A DNA stretch of 22,874 nucleotides from an uncultured Anaerolineaceae bacterium (GTDB lineage: Bacteria > Chloroflexota > Anaerolineae > Promineifilales > Promineifilaceae), in the NCBI GenBank assembly GCA_937967805.1, contig CALBTC010000203.1:1-22874 (forward strand), written 5' to 3'. How positions within the stretch are numbered: the stretch's first letter is position 1; every line of letters begins with the position of its first letter. A model generated the notes under the pieces. The model had not been told where the DNA came from. It ran no database searches and saw only the letters and a program-made list of their open reading frames with translations. Of this stretch, positions 8,012 to 15,462 are shown one piece after another. The position numbers and the translations under genes are program-made.

Positions 8012-8578
8012 TTACCCCGACCCTTCGTAACTGTAATTGATGTCTGCCTTAGCCAGCGGTGGCAGCGTCATATCCTTGTTCGATAATTTTGGGCTGCTGA
8101 CGGGCCATTCAATGCCAACCTGCGGATCGTTCCAGATGATGCCTGCCTCCGATTCCGGTTTGTAATAGTTGGTTGTCTTGTAGATGAGATCGGCCGTTTG
8201 GCTGAGCACGCAAAAGCCGTGGGCAAAACCGGGAGGGACGTAGAGGAGACGGCCGTTTTCCGCCGAAAGCCGTTCACCCACCCATTGGCCAAACGTGGGC
8301 GACCCCCGCCGAATATCCACCGCCACGTCAAATATCTCCCCAATCACCACCTTGAGCAGTTTCCCCTGGGCAAACGGCTCTTTTTGGTAATGCAAACCAC
8401 GCAAAACACCTTGGGCAGAGCGCGAATGATTATCCTGTAAAAAACGAGGCGTGATCCCATTAGCGGCAAACGTTTCGTATTGGTACGTTTCCATGAAGAA
8501 GCCGCGGGCATCGCCAAATCGCTGTGGCTCTACCAATATCACTTCGGGAATGGCCAGGGGGTGAAAATGAAAGGGCAT
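8012..8578 (-). CDS. rfbC: dTDP-4-dehydrorhamnose 3,5-epimerase
   Basis: A 188-residue cupin-fold epimerase of the RmlC family. It converts dTDP-4-keto-6-deoxyglucose to the 4-keto-rhamnose form in dTDP-L-rhamnose synthesis. Visible signatures are RGFFMETY (25-32), QDNHSRS (48-54), VLRGLHYQ (58-65) with catalytic H63, VAVDIRRGSPTFG (85-97), PPGFAHGF (115-122), Y133 in LIYKT, and D169 as partner of the catalytic His. Length is typical. A GGAGG box nine bases before the ATG supports the start. The other dTDP-rhamnose genes (rfbA, rfbB, rfbD) are not in this window, so it is a lone copy here. A TATAAT -10 lies about 48 bases upstream. Confidence 0.96.
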   Translation of the reverse strand: MPFHFHPLAIPEVILVEPQRFGDARGFFMETYQYETFAANGITPRFLQDNHSRSAQGVLRGLHYQKEPFAQGKLLKVVIGEIFDVAVDIRRGSPTFGQWVGERLSAENGRLLYVPPGFAHGFCVLSQTADLIYKTTNYYKPESEAGIIWNDPQVGIEWPVSSPKLSNKDMTLPPLAKADINYSYEGSG

Positions 8579-8625
8579 GAATGAAATCCTCCAAGAAATT
8601 GTTCAAAAAAGCGCAAATCGAGCGA

Positions 8626-8631
8626 ATTATA
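8626..8631 (-). promoter_or_regulatory. Candidate -10 element for rfbC
   Basis: Read on the minus strand this is a perfect TATAAT, 47 bases before the rfbC ATG. The -35 at the usual distance is poor (TAAAAT), so it is a candidate only. Confidence 0.35.
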
Positions 8632-8638
8632 GCACTGT

Positions 8639-8666
8639 TTGTATCTGCATTTTATATCCCTATACA
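8639..8666 (+). promoter_or_regulatory. Candidate promoter for the PRC-barrel gene
   Basis: TTGTAT (8639-8644), a 16-base spacer and TATACA (8661-8666) form a weak sigma-70-like match, about 107 bases before the ATG. The implied leader contains the hairpin at 8722-8749. Confidence 0.25.
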
Positions 8667-8721
8667 TTTTGTCTACGCTGCCTGTTGTTACACTAAGGCT
8701 GAATTTTAAGCTAAAAATGAC

Positions 8722-8749
8722 GCAAAGCAGAAATGCTTACCTGCTTTGC
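8722..8749. repeat. Hairpin in the leader of the PRC-barrel gene
   Basis: GCAAAGCAG (8722-8730) and CTGCTTTGC (8741-8749) are perfect 9-base arms around a 10-base loop, ending 24 bases before the ATG. It has no U tract after it, so a regulatory leader hairpin or an operator is more likely than a terminator. Confidence 0.45.
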
Positions 8750-8773
8750 TGAGCGTAGAAAAAGGAGTTTGAT

Positions 8774-9553
8774 ATGCAAACAGTTATTCAGGATATTCAT
8801 GGTTATTCTGTTCAGGCAACCGATGGTGAAGTGGGTAAAGTGGAGACATTGTATTTTGATGAAGAAACTTGGGCCGTTCGCTATCTGGTTGTGAACGTTG
8901 GCAACTGGCTGCTGCCGGACCAGATCTTATTGTCACCTGTTGCCGTGACCGATGTGGATCGTGAGGAAGAAACCATTTCTGTGGCCCTCACCAAAGAGCA
9001 GGTGAAGAACAGCCCGCACATGGATACAAAACGACCTGTATCCAGACAATACGAAATCACGCTGCACGACTATTACAATTGGAGTCCATACTGGGTACAT
9101 GCGCCTACGTATAGTGATGGCTTAACCGCACCAAGAACGGCCGCACTTGAACGGCGACCAAAACCAACACAGACCGAAGATTTCACACACGTTGAAGAAA
9201 GCGATCCCCATCTGCGCAGTAGCGACGAAGTAGAAGGCTACCATATTAATGCTGTAGATGGCGATATTGGTCACATTGAGAAATTCCTGGTCGATACACA
9301 ATTCTGGTTCATCCGCTACTTTGTCATAGACACCAGAAACTGGCTGCCGGGCAAAGAAGTGATCGTGTCACCAAACTGGATCGAGAACATTAACTGGGTC
9401 GACCGCGAAGTTTCCGTTGAAATGACGCAGGAAATGATTAAATCTAGTCCGGAATATGAGGGTGAAGAGATGGTCAACCGCGAGTACGAGCGACGACTGT
9501 ATGATCATTATCAGGCGGTTGTCTACTGGAAGGAAGCCCAGCCAACTGACTAA
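8774..9553 (+). CDS. Double PRC-barrel domain protein
   Basis: A 259-residue soluble protein made of two copies of the PRC-barrel fold. Copy 1 spans about residues 8-105 (GYSVQATDGEVGKVETLYFDE, YLVVNVGNWLLPDQILLSP, ISVALTKEQVKNSP). Copy 2 spans about 153-247 (VEGYHINAVDGDIGHIEKFLVD, YFVIDTRNWLPGKEVIVSP, VSVEMTQEMIKSSP). They are joined by a charged, Pro-rich linker. The two modules clearly arose by duplication. PRC barrels occur in photosynthetic reaction centre H subunits and RimM, and as stand-alone stress-associated proteins; a precise role cannot be assigned. An AAAGGAG box eight bases before the ATG supports the start. It appears to be a single-gene transcript with its own leader and a weak terminator. 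Confidence 0.9.
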   Translation: MQTVIQDIHGYSVQATDGEVGKVETLYFDEETWAVRYLVVNVGNWLLPDQILLSPVAVTDVDREEETISVALTKEQVKNSPHMDTKRPVSRQYEITLHDYYNWSPYWVHAPTYSDGLTAPRTAALERRPKPTQTEDFTHVEESDPHLRSSDEVEGYHINAVDGDIGHIEKFLVDTQFWFIRYFVIDTRNWLPGKEVIVSPNWIENINWVDREVSVEMTQEMIKSSPEYEGEEMVNREYERRLYDHYQAVVYWKEAQPTD

Positions 9554-9598
9554 TTTTCCAGGCAGAAGAAGTTGCTAAGCAGAATTTGCTAAATGGGC

Positions 9599-9627
9599 CC
9601 GAGGCGGTTATGCGCCCCGGTCTCTTT
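9599..9627 (+). terminator. Weak terminator after the PRC-barrel gene
   Basis: CCGAGGCG (9599-9606) and CGCCCCGG (9613-9620) form a stem with one mismatch and a 6-base loop, followed by TCTCTTT. It lies about 45 bases after the stop codon. Confidence 0.4.
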
Positions 9628-9634
9628 ACTTGCC

Positions 9635-9702
9635 TGGGTTACCAAGATTGGACCAATTTTTACCATTATGAGGTCTAACCCAAAGAAAATTGGTCCAATC
9701 TT
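9635..9702. repeat. Crossed inverted-repeat element, copy 2
   Basis: Arm A TGGGTTA (9635-9641) pairs with A' TAACCCA (9676-9682). Arm B AAGATTGGACCAATTTT (9644-9660) pairs perfectly over 17 bases with B' (9686-9702). As in copy 1 at 7941-8002, the order is A-B-A'-B', three bases separate A' from B', and the B arms carry ATTGGNCCAAT. It ends 77 bases before the start of the peptidase gene, just upstream of its candidate promoter. Confidence 0.75.
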
Positions 9703-9738
9703 TCGCTATCCCTAATTCGACGCTGCTTGTTCTTTGGC

Positions 9739-9744
9739 TACAAT
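9739..9744 (+). promoter_or_regulatory. Candidate -10 element for the S9 peptidase gene
   Basis: TACAAT matches five of six consensus bases and lies 35 bases before the ATG at 9780. The -35 region (TTCGAC at 9716-9721) is weak. Confidence 0.35.
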
Positions 9745-9779
9745 CTACTGGCTCGAACAAAATTAGCGAAGGAGCAAGA

Positions 9780-11183
9780 ATGAATTTTGAGATTCAGCGA
9801 AGAATTGAGTTAAGCGATATTGTTCAGTTTCCCCCGCCGGGGCAAAATGTACCCGGTTCGTTGACGTTTAGTCCAGACGGCCGTTCCCTCATCTACCTCT
9901 ACAGCCCCGACAGCGGACTGGTGCGCCAGCTTTATGCCTATGACCTGGAAAGCGGCGAGCAGCGCCTGCTCATCGCCCCGCCGGCAAGCAGCGGTAATGA
10001 AGAAAACCTCTCCCTGGAAGAAAAGCTGCGCCGCGAACGGCAGCGGCAGCGCGAACTGGGCATTACCCGCTACGAATGGTCGCCCAAGACGGGCCAAATT
10101 TTGCTGCCCCTACCCGATGGTCTGTACGTGTATGATGAAGAAGATAGTCCGCTACGGCCGTTACTCACCAATCCCGATCATCCCATCCAGGACCCTCACT
10201 TTTCCCCCGATGGCCAATGGGTGGCCTTTGTCCAGAATGCTGAACTGTACGTCATTCCCATCGGTGGTGGCGAGGCGCAGCAGATTACCAGCGGCGCCCG
10301 CGGCAGCGGCAAAACCAATGGCCTGGCCGAATACATCGCCCAGGAAGAGATGGGCCGCAGCCGGGGTTACTGGTGGTCGCCCGACAGCCAAAAGCTGGCT
10401 TTTGTAGAGGTGGACGAGACACACATCCCCGTTTACCGCATTGTGCACCAGGGCAAAGATGGCCTGGGCGATGGCGCGCAGGAAGATCATCGCTACCCGT
10501 TTGCCGGCATGCCCAATGCCCGGGTGCGGCTGGGCGTAATTGCCCGCGACGGCGGCGATGTGCAGTGGCTGGACCTGGGTGATAACCCGGATATTTACCT
10601 GGCGCGGGTGAAGTGGCTGCCCAACGGCCGTCTCACCGCCCAAATTCTCAACCGGGAGCAAAGCCAACTGGACCTGCTGGAATTTGATCTGGAAACAGGC
10701 CAAAAGCGCTGCTTTGTGCGCGAAACCAGCGACGTCTGGATCAACCTGCACAACATGTTGTATCCCTTAAAAAAGCTGGCGGAGCACGAAGCCGGCGGCT
10801 TTATTTGGGCGTCGGAACGCACCGGCTTTTGCCACCTGTATTTGTATGATGCCGATGGCAATGAAATCCGGCCGTTAACCAGCGGCGAGTGGCAGGTAGA
10901 CAGTTTGGCAGGCGTGAATCTCAAGCAAAGCGTCGTTTATTTTATGGCCAGCCAAGAGACGCCAACCGAGAGCCATCTGTACCAGGTGTCGCTGCTGGGC
11001 GGCGAACCGCACCGGCTGACCACGGAGCCGGGGATGCACAGTGTGGTGTTAGATATCAAACGCAACCGTTTTGCCGATGTGCAGCACTCTGTTGAGAATC
11101 CGCCCACTATTGTACTGCGCTCGCTGGCAGACGGCCGTTTGCTCACCACCATCTTCACCCAGCCAGACAAACGCCTTGCCTAA
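9780..11183 (+). CDS. S9B peptidase (DPP IV-like), N-terminal beta-propeller part, ended by in-frame stop
   Basis: A 467-residue product corresponding to the N-terminal beta-propeller of a dipeptidyl-peptidase IV-type serine peptidase. Repeated propeller motifs such as LTFSPDGRSLIY (28-39) and PHFSPDGQWVAF (139-150) are visible. So is the family motif EYIAQEE (184-190), whose Glu pair binds the substrate N-terminus, followed by GYWWSPD. The catalytic domain is missing: the frame stops at TAA 11181-11183. The same reading frame then continues as the catalytic domain without any shift, so this looks like one gene of about 726 codons broken by a nonsense codon. The start at 9780 has a GGAG box six bases upstream. 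No signal peptide is visible. Unless read through, the product cannot be an active peptidase. Confidence 0.9.
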   Translation: MNFEIQRRIELSDIVQFPPPGQNVPGSLTFSPDGRSLIYLYSPDSGLVRQLYAYDLESGEQRLLIAPPASSGNEENLSLEEKLRRERQRQRELGITRYEWSPKTGQILLPLPDGLYVYDEEDSPLRPLLTNPDHPIQDPHFSPDGQWVAFVQNAELYVIPIGGGEAQQITSGARGSGKTNGLAEYIAQEEMGRSRGYWWSPDSQKLAFVEVDETHIPVYRIVHQGKDGLGDGAQEDHRYPFAGMPNARVRLGVIARDGGDVQWLDLGDNPDIYLARVKWLPNGRLTAQILNREQSQLDLLEFDLETGQKRCFVRETSDVWINLHNMLYPLKKLAEHEAGGFIWASERTGFCHLYLYDADGNEIRPLTSGEWQVDSLAGVNLKQSVVYFMASQETPTESHLYQVSLLGGEPHRLTTEPGMHSVVLDIKRNRFADVQHSVENPPTIVLRSLADGRLLTTIFTQPDKRLA

Positions 11184-11207
11184 CTTAACCTGTCTACTCC
11201 TCAAATT

Positions 11208-11960
11208 GTGGCGCTGCAAAACCGTGCCGGCGTGACGCTGTTTGGCACCGTCTACCGCCCGCCGGCCATCTTTGGCGATGGGCCATTCCCCACCATCGTC
11301 AGCGTCTATGGTGGGCCGCATGCCCAGCGGGTGACCAACAGTTGGGCGCTCACTGTGGACATGCGTGCCCAATATCTGGCCGGCCAGGGTTTCCTGGTTT
11401 TTAAGCTGGATAATCGCGGCAGCGCCCGGCGCGGTCTGGCCTTTGAAGCGTCGATCAAACACAACATGGGGGATGTGGAAGTGGCCGATCAGGTCGATGG
11501 CGTACGCTGGCTGGTCGAGCAAGGGCTGGCCGATCCGGCACGCGTGGGCATTTACGGCTGGAGCTATGGCGGTTACATGGCGGCGATGTGCCTGGCGCGC
11601 GCTGGCGACGCCTTCCAGGTGGCCGTGGCCGGCGCGCCGGTGACCCATTGGGATGGCTACGACACCTGCTACACGGAGCGGTACATGGGCCTGCCCCAGA
11701 CCAATCCAGACGGCTACAAAGCCAGCAGCGTGATGCACCATCTGGACAAAATGACGGGCAAACTGCTGCTGGTACACGGCCTGATTGATGAAAACGTGCA
11801 TTTCCGCCACACGGCCCGGCTGATCAACGGACTCATCGCCGCCGGCAAGCGGTACGATCTGCTGTTGTTCCCCGATGAACGCCACATGCCGCGCAAGGCA
11901 GACGGCCGTCTTTATATGGAAGAGCAAATTGCTGATTACTTCAAAAAACACCTACTGTAA
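11208..11960 (+). CDS. S9 peptidase catalytic domain (continuation of the split DPP IV-like gene)
   Basis: The alpha/beta-hydrolase domain of prolyl oligopeptidase family S9. Counting from the nominal GTG at 11208, the nucleophile S119 is in GWSYGG, the acid is D194 in GLIDENVH, and the base is H226 in DERHMPR, so the triad is intact. YGGPHAQ and [10 protein letters not shown] are further family motifs. It shares the frame of the upstream propeller and is open from the TAA at 11181 onward (residues [16 protein letters not shown]). I see no Shine-Dalgarno near the GTG, which argues against independent translation and for a recently broken gene, a sequencing or assembly error, or readthrough. 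It is followed after 10 bases by a HAD phosphatase gene, probably in one operon. Confidence 0.88.
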   Translation: MALQNRAGVTLFGTVYRPPAIFGDGPFPTIVSVYGGPHAQRVTNSWALTVDMRAQYLAGQGFLVFKLDNRGSARRGLAFEASIKHNMGDVEVADQVDGVRWLVEQGLADPARVGIYGWSYGGYMAAMCLARAGDAFQVAVAGAPVTHWDGYDTCYTERYMGLPQTNPDGYKASSVMHHLDKMTGKLLLVHGLIDENVHFRHTARLINGLIAAGKRYDLLLFPDERHMPRKADGRLYMEEQIADYFKKHLL

Positions 11961-11970
11961 AAGGATTTAG

Positions 11971-12633
11971 ATGATCAAAGCACTCATTTTTGATATGGAC
12001 GGCACCATTGTAGACAACATGGGGGTGCATACGGCCGTCTGGCTAGAAATTCTCGGCGAGTTTGGCGTTGAAATTACCACGTCTGAGTTCCAGGCAACCG
12101 TGGCCGGCATGACCAACCCGGAAACCTTACGCAAGCTGGTAAATCCCCAGATGAGTGACGCCGAAGCCGCAAAAATTGCCCGGCGCAAAGAAGAGCGGTA
12201 CCGGGAGCAGTATCGGGCCACGATGGAGACAGTGAAAGGCTTGGTTCCTCTCTTGGAGGAAGCGCGACGGTTTGGGATAAAGTTGGCGGTAGCTACCGCC
12301 GCCGGCAGTGAAAATGTTAAATTTATCATGAACGGCTTGCAGCTATGGGGATATTTCGATGCGGTCGTAAAAGCGGATGACGTTGCCAGAGGCAAACCCC
12401 ACCCGGACCTCTTCCTGCTGGCGGCCAAGCGAATGGGCGTACCGCCGGAGAACTGCCTGGTGTTTGAGGATGCCCTGACCGGCATCGAGGCGGCGCGGCG
12501 CGCGGGCATGTTGGTCATTGCCATGACGACGTCCCACAACATCAATGAGGTGGCTCATTTGCCCAACGTGCAGCAAGCCGTCCCCGATTTTACCCACTTA
12601 GCCCTGGCCGATTTTTTAGGCAAAGAAAGTTAA
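11971..12633 (+). CDS. HAD-superfamily hydrolase, beta-phosphoglucomutase-like
   Basis: A 220-residue HAD subfamily IA enzyme. Motif I FDMDGT is at 7-12 (nucleophile D8, acid/base D10), motif II Thr is in AVATAAGS near 106-113, motif III Lys is in GKPHPD (141-146), and motif IV is FEDALTGIEAA (165-175). A four-helix cap lies between residues 15 and 85. This pattern is shared by beta-phosphoglucomutase-like and sugar-phosphate phosphatase enzymes (YqaB/GPH type), so the substrate is probably a small phosphorylated sugar, but the exact one cannot be read. An AAAGGA box precedes the ATG. It lies 10 bases after the split peptidase gene and is likely co-transcribed. Length is normal. Confidence 0.9.
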   Translation: MIKALIFDMDGTIVDNMGVHTAVWLEILGEFGVEITTSEFQATVAGMTNPETLRKLVNPQMSDAEAAKIARRKEERYREQYRATMETVKGLVPLLEEARRFGIKLAVATAAGSENVKFIMNGLQLWGYFDAVVKADDVARGKPHPDLFLLAAKRMGVPPENCLVFEDALTGIEAARRAGMLVIAMTTSHNINEVAHLPNVQQAVPDFTHLALADFLGKES

Positions 12634-12687
12634 GAAGCGACTCTCTTAAGTGATTGAGATTGGCTGACTAACAAAACTTATCTAACC

Positions 12688-12750
12688 GCAAAGTGCGCCA
12701 AGGACGCAAAGGAAAAAGAATAAAATCTTTGCGTTCTTAGCGTCCTTTGC
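12688..12750. repeat. CGCAAAG-type imperfect inverted repeat, likely bidirectional terminator
   Basis: The 24-base arm at 12688-12711 (starts GCAAAGTGCGCC) and the reverse complement of 12727-12750 agree at 20 of 24 positions, with a 15-base AT-rich loop. It lies between the convergent HAD and GmhB-like genes. The GCAAAG/ACGCAAAG wording resembles short dispersed repeats common in environmental bacterial genomes. A transcription end for both genes is plausible from position. Confidence 0.6.
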
Positions 12751-12768
12751 TTTGAAAAATTATATCTG

Positions 12769-13335
12769 CTACTCAATCTGGTGATCTGGGAAAAGGTGGC
12801 CAAGCACATCCGCCAGGGTGGGGAACGTGGCAAAGGGGGGCAGTTCTTTGGCCAGAGGCAGCGTTGCCTGGGCCTGGCCACGTCCTGTGAGCAGCAAAAA
12901 CGCCTGTTTCACACCGGCCGCCTGTCCGGCCTGAATATCTGTCAAGGCATCGCCAATCATGTAGGATTGGCTGAGATCGAGATTGTGCTCTTGGGCGGCC
13001 TGTAGCAGCATACCGGGGCGGGGTTTACGGCAAGGATCGTTGGTGCCTGGTTTGGCCGGGCACAGGTAGCTGGCGTCGATACGGCCGTTCCCCGCTCGCA
13101 CCACCGCCAAAATACGATTGTTTAAGGCAACGGCCGTTTCCAGCGACATGATGCCTCGACCTACCGCCGACTGGTTTGTCACCACAATCATTTTGTACGG
13201 CACATCGCGAATGCGGGCCAGCGCGGCCAATGCCTGGGGGAAAAATTCCACATCGGCCCAACTGCGCACATAGTTGGCCCGATTTTCAATAAAAACCCCG
13301 TCGCGATCCAGAAAAAGGGCAGGTTGTTTGCTCAT
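12769..13335 (-). CDS. HAD subfamily IIIA phosphatase, GmhB/HisB-N-like
   Basis: A 188-residue phosphatase resembling D-glycero-D-manno-heptose-1,7-bisphosphate 7-phosphatase. Motif I DRDGVF starts at D10, motif II TNQSAVGRG is at 53-61, motif III is CRKPRPGM (102-109), and motif IV GDALTD is at 128-133. Classical GmhB enzymes bind a structural zinc through a C-x-H and C-x-C set. Here only C92 (YLCPAKPG) and C102 (DPCRKP) remain, so the zinc loop looks degenerate. The same fold also serves histidinol-phosphate phosphatase. No heptose or histidine genes adjoin it, so the substrate is unassigned. It is a single gene, convergent with the HAD gene and divergent from the baeRF gene. A GGGGAT box before the ATG is a fair ribosome binding site. 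Confidence 0.87.
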   Translation of the reverse strand: MSKQPALFLDRDGVFIENRANYVRSWADVEFFPQALAALARIRDVPYKMIVVTNQSAVGRGIMSLETAVALNNRILAVVRAGNGRIDASYLCPAKPGTNDPCRKPRPGMLLQAAQEHNLDLSQSYMIGDALTDIQAGQAAGVKQAFLLLTGRGQAQATLPLAKELPPFATFPTLADVLGHLFPDHQIE

Positions 13336-13447
13336 AATCTATCCCCACACTATATCTTAACCTATATCGTTTCCTATACTGGCAAAGAAAAATGAACATT
13401 ACAATTAAGATACGGAAAAAGTAAAAGCAGAGAAAGGATCTGATTGA

Positions 13448-14605
13448 ATGACTATTTTAGAAAGAAGTGACATTGCCGATTTGATCGTGGCCGGGAACGG
13501 GAACGAGGTTTGTCTTTCACTATTTATGCCGATGCAGCGGGGGCCAGACAAAAGGCAAGAAAATCATATTCGGCTCAAGAATTTGCATAAGGAAATTGAA
13601 ACAAAGCTGTCAGACCGTGATATTCCTTCAGAGCAAGGTGAGCAGTTCCTGGACTCTGTAGAAACTTTTTTGGAAAGCGGCCGTTTGCCCAGCGACAGCG
13701 ATGGGATGGCGCTATTCTCCAAACAGGATGACACCCAGGTGCACTTTCTGCCGCACAGCTTTGCCGAACGTGTCATGATTGACAATCAATTCTATATCAA
13801 GCCTTTGCTGCCCTTGCTCGCCGAAGATAAAGATTTTTATCTTTTGACGTTGAGCCAGAACGAAGTTCGCCTTTATCAGGCCAATCAGGCAAAAATTGAA
13901 GATATAACGCCCTCTGGTTTGCCCCAAGGTTTGGCTGAGGCAATGGAATATGAAGACCCCGAAAAACGGCAGCAGTTCCATACCAGCACCGATTCTCCAC
14001 TGGCACCGGCAGACCAACCGGCTTCTTTTCACACGCACCATCCCGATGAGGATAAGAAAAGCCGGTTACGCCGCTTTTTTCAACAAGTTGACGCGAGCGT
14101 AACAGACCAGTTGCCGGCAGATGATCTTCCCCTTATTTTAGCCGGTGTAGATTATTTATTGCCCATCTATCGTGAGGCAAATTCGTACGGCACTCTCCTG
14201 GATGAGGCAATTGAAGGCAACCCTGAGAAATTAGGAACGCATGAATTGCAAACGAAAGGGTGGAAAATTGTTCGCCGATATTTTGCCCAGGGGTGTCAGG
14301 CTGCCCTCGAGCGATTTAATACGTTAAGAGGAAGCGATCGGGCTTCGACAGATCTGGAGGAAATTGTGGCGGCGGCGCATTACGGCCGTATCGACACCCT
14401 CTTCGCCGCGGAAGATCAAGAGCAGTGGGGCACGTTTAACGAACAAACGGGCAAAACACAGACGGATTCTGCACAGCATGAACTCACAAACCTTGCCAGC
14501 CGCCACACCTTGCTCAACAATGGTACCGCCTACGTCCTGCCCGCCACCGACATGCCTGAAGAAGCGCCGCTGGCGGCCATTTTCCGCTACACAGCAGGCG
14601 CCTAA
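13448..14605 (+). CDS. baeRF family 3 protein (bacterial eRF1-like)
   Basis: A 385-residue cytoplasmic protein matching bacterial archaeo-eukaryotic release-factor family 3 (Pfam baeRF_family3). Typical segments appear in order: VCLSLFMP (21-28), IRLKNLHKEIE (41-51), DGMALF (85-90), FYIKPLLPLL (115-124), DFYLLTLSQNEVRLYQ (129-144), LILAGVDYLLPIYREAN (229-245), GRIDTLF near residue 316, and a C-terminal PLAAIFRY. The family shares the eRF1/Pelota fold and is proposed, from comparative genomics, to act on stalled ribosomes or in stress and conflict responses; biochemical proof is limited. No GGQ motif is seen, so peptide release is not predicted. An AAAGGA box precedes the ATG. The gene ends 9 bases before a metallophosphoesterase, so the two form an operon. 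Confidence 0.85.
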   Translation: MTILERSDIADLIVAGNGNEVCLSLFMPMQRGPDKRQENHIRLKNLHKEIETKLSDRDIPSEQGEQFLDSVETFLESGRLPSDSDGMALFSKQDDTQVHFLPHSFAERVMIDNQFYIKPLLPLLAEDKDFYLLTLSQNEVRLYQANQAKIEDITPSGLPQGLAEAMEYEDPEKRQQFHTSTDSPLAPADQPASFHTHHPDEDKKSRLRRFFQQVDASVTDQLPADDLPLILAGVDYLLPIYREANSYGTLLDEAIEGNPEKLGTHELQTKGWKIVRRYFAQGCQAALERFNTLRGSDRASTDLEEIVAAAHYGRIDTLFAAEDQEQWGTFNEQTGKTQTDSAQHELTNLASRHTLLNNGTAYVLPATDMPEEAPLAAIFRYTAGA

Positions 14606-14614
14606 GGAGATTTC

Positions 14615-15391
14615 ATGCGAGTTGCAATCTTCTCAGATGTGCATGGCAATCTAACTGCCCTGGAAGCCGTGCTTGACGATATTAAACAGCAAAGCCCTGA
14701 CCTCACCATCTTTGCCGGCGATCTTTGCGTGGATGGCGCGCGTCCTGCCGCCTGCGTAGCGCGATTGCAGCAAGAAAATATTTCGGCTATTCATGGCAAC
14801 ACCGACCAACGTCTTAGCAATCAACCCATCCTTTCCGAAGATGCCGCGGCCGAAACCAGGCAGCGCAGGCAGCAAATTGAAGATAATGATGATTGGACCT
14901 GGGTGCAGCTAGACTCATCGGACCGCACCTGGCTATCGGCGCTCCCGTTCTACCGGCGCGTTTCGCCCACCACACAGCCCGATGATGATCTGTTGGTTGT
15001 CCACGCCAATCCGCAAAACGCAACGCAGCACATCTACCCGTCGGAACAGAGGCAGCAGGAGCTGTTTGGCGAAGTGAAGCAGCCGGACGATGATTTGGAA
15101 TTGAAAAAAGTGCTGGGAGATTTAAGAGGCGGCCTTGTGGCCTTTGGCCATCTCCACATCCCGTTCGTTCGGCAGTGGAAAGACCTTACCCTGGCAAACA
15201 TTAGCTCCGTATCGCTGCCGTTAGACGGCGATCAACGGGCCAAGTATGGTCTGTTTACCTGGAATGGGGAATGGAAAATTGAACACCGCTATGTAGCTTA
15301 TGATGTAGACAAAGAGATCGATTGTTTAAAAACGATCCAGCCCCCGAATTGGAAAAAATTGGTCCGCCGTCTGGAAACGGCCGCAGCCTAA
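14615..15391 (+). CDS. Calcineurin-like metallophosphoesterase
   Basis: A 258-residue protein of the YfcE/LpxH-type calcineurin-like phosphoesterase group. Metal-binding motifs appear in order: SDVHGN (7-12), GDL (35-37), GNTD (61-64), VVHANP (128-133) and GHLH (178-181). These would hold a two-metal centre cleaving a phosphomono- or diester. No signal peptide or membrane segment is seen. The ATG follows a GGAG box seven bases upstream. It starts 9 bases after the baeRF gene and is followed by a clear intrinsic terminator, so the pair is a two-gene operon. The substrate is unknown; nucleotide or RNA ends would be compatible with the neighbour's proposed ribosome-related role, but that is speculation. 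Confidence 0.9.
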   Translation: MRVAIFSDVHGNLTALEAVLDDIKQQSPDLTIFAGDLCVDGARPAACVARLQQENISAIHGNTDQRLSNQPILSEDAAAETRQRRQQIEDNDDWTWVQLDSSDRTWLSALPFYRRVSPTTQPDDDLLVVHANPQNATQHIYPSEQRQQELFGEVKQPDDDLELKKVLGDLRGGLVAFGHLHIPFVRQWKDLTLANISSVSLPLDGDQRAKYGLFTWNGEWKIEHRYVAYDVDKEIDCLKTIQPPNWKKLVRRLETAAA

Positions 15392-15415
15392 AAAAATATT
15401 GCTCACCAATTCATG

Positions 15416-15455
15416 GGCCACAATTGTCAAAAGACAATTGTGGCCTATTTTATTT
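15416..15455 (+). terminator. Rho-independent terminator of the baeRF-metallophosphoesterase operon
   Basis: Perfect 13-base arms GGCCACAATTGTC (15416-15428) and GACAATTGTGGCC (15433-15445) with loop AAAA, then TATTTTATTT. It lies 24 bases after the stop codon. The downstream gene is convergent and ends at 15463, so the stem could serve both directions. Confidence 0.88.
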
Positions 15456-15462
15456 GCTCTTC

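Noticed and set aside
11049..11951. 300-codon minus-strand open frame opposite the S9 catalytic domain
   Set aside because: It is a mirror of a clearly recognised peptidase domain, lacks a ribosome binding site and has no family-like sequence.
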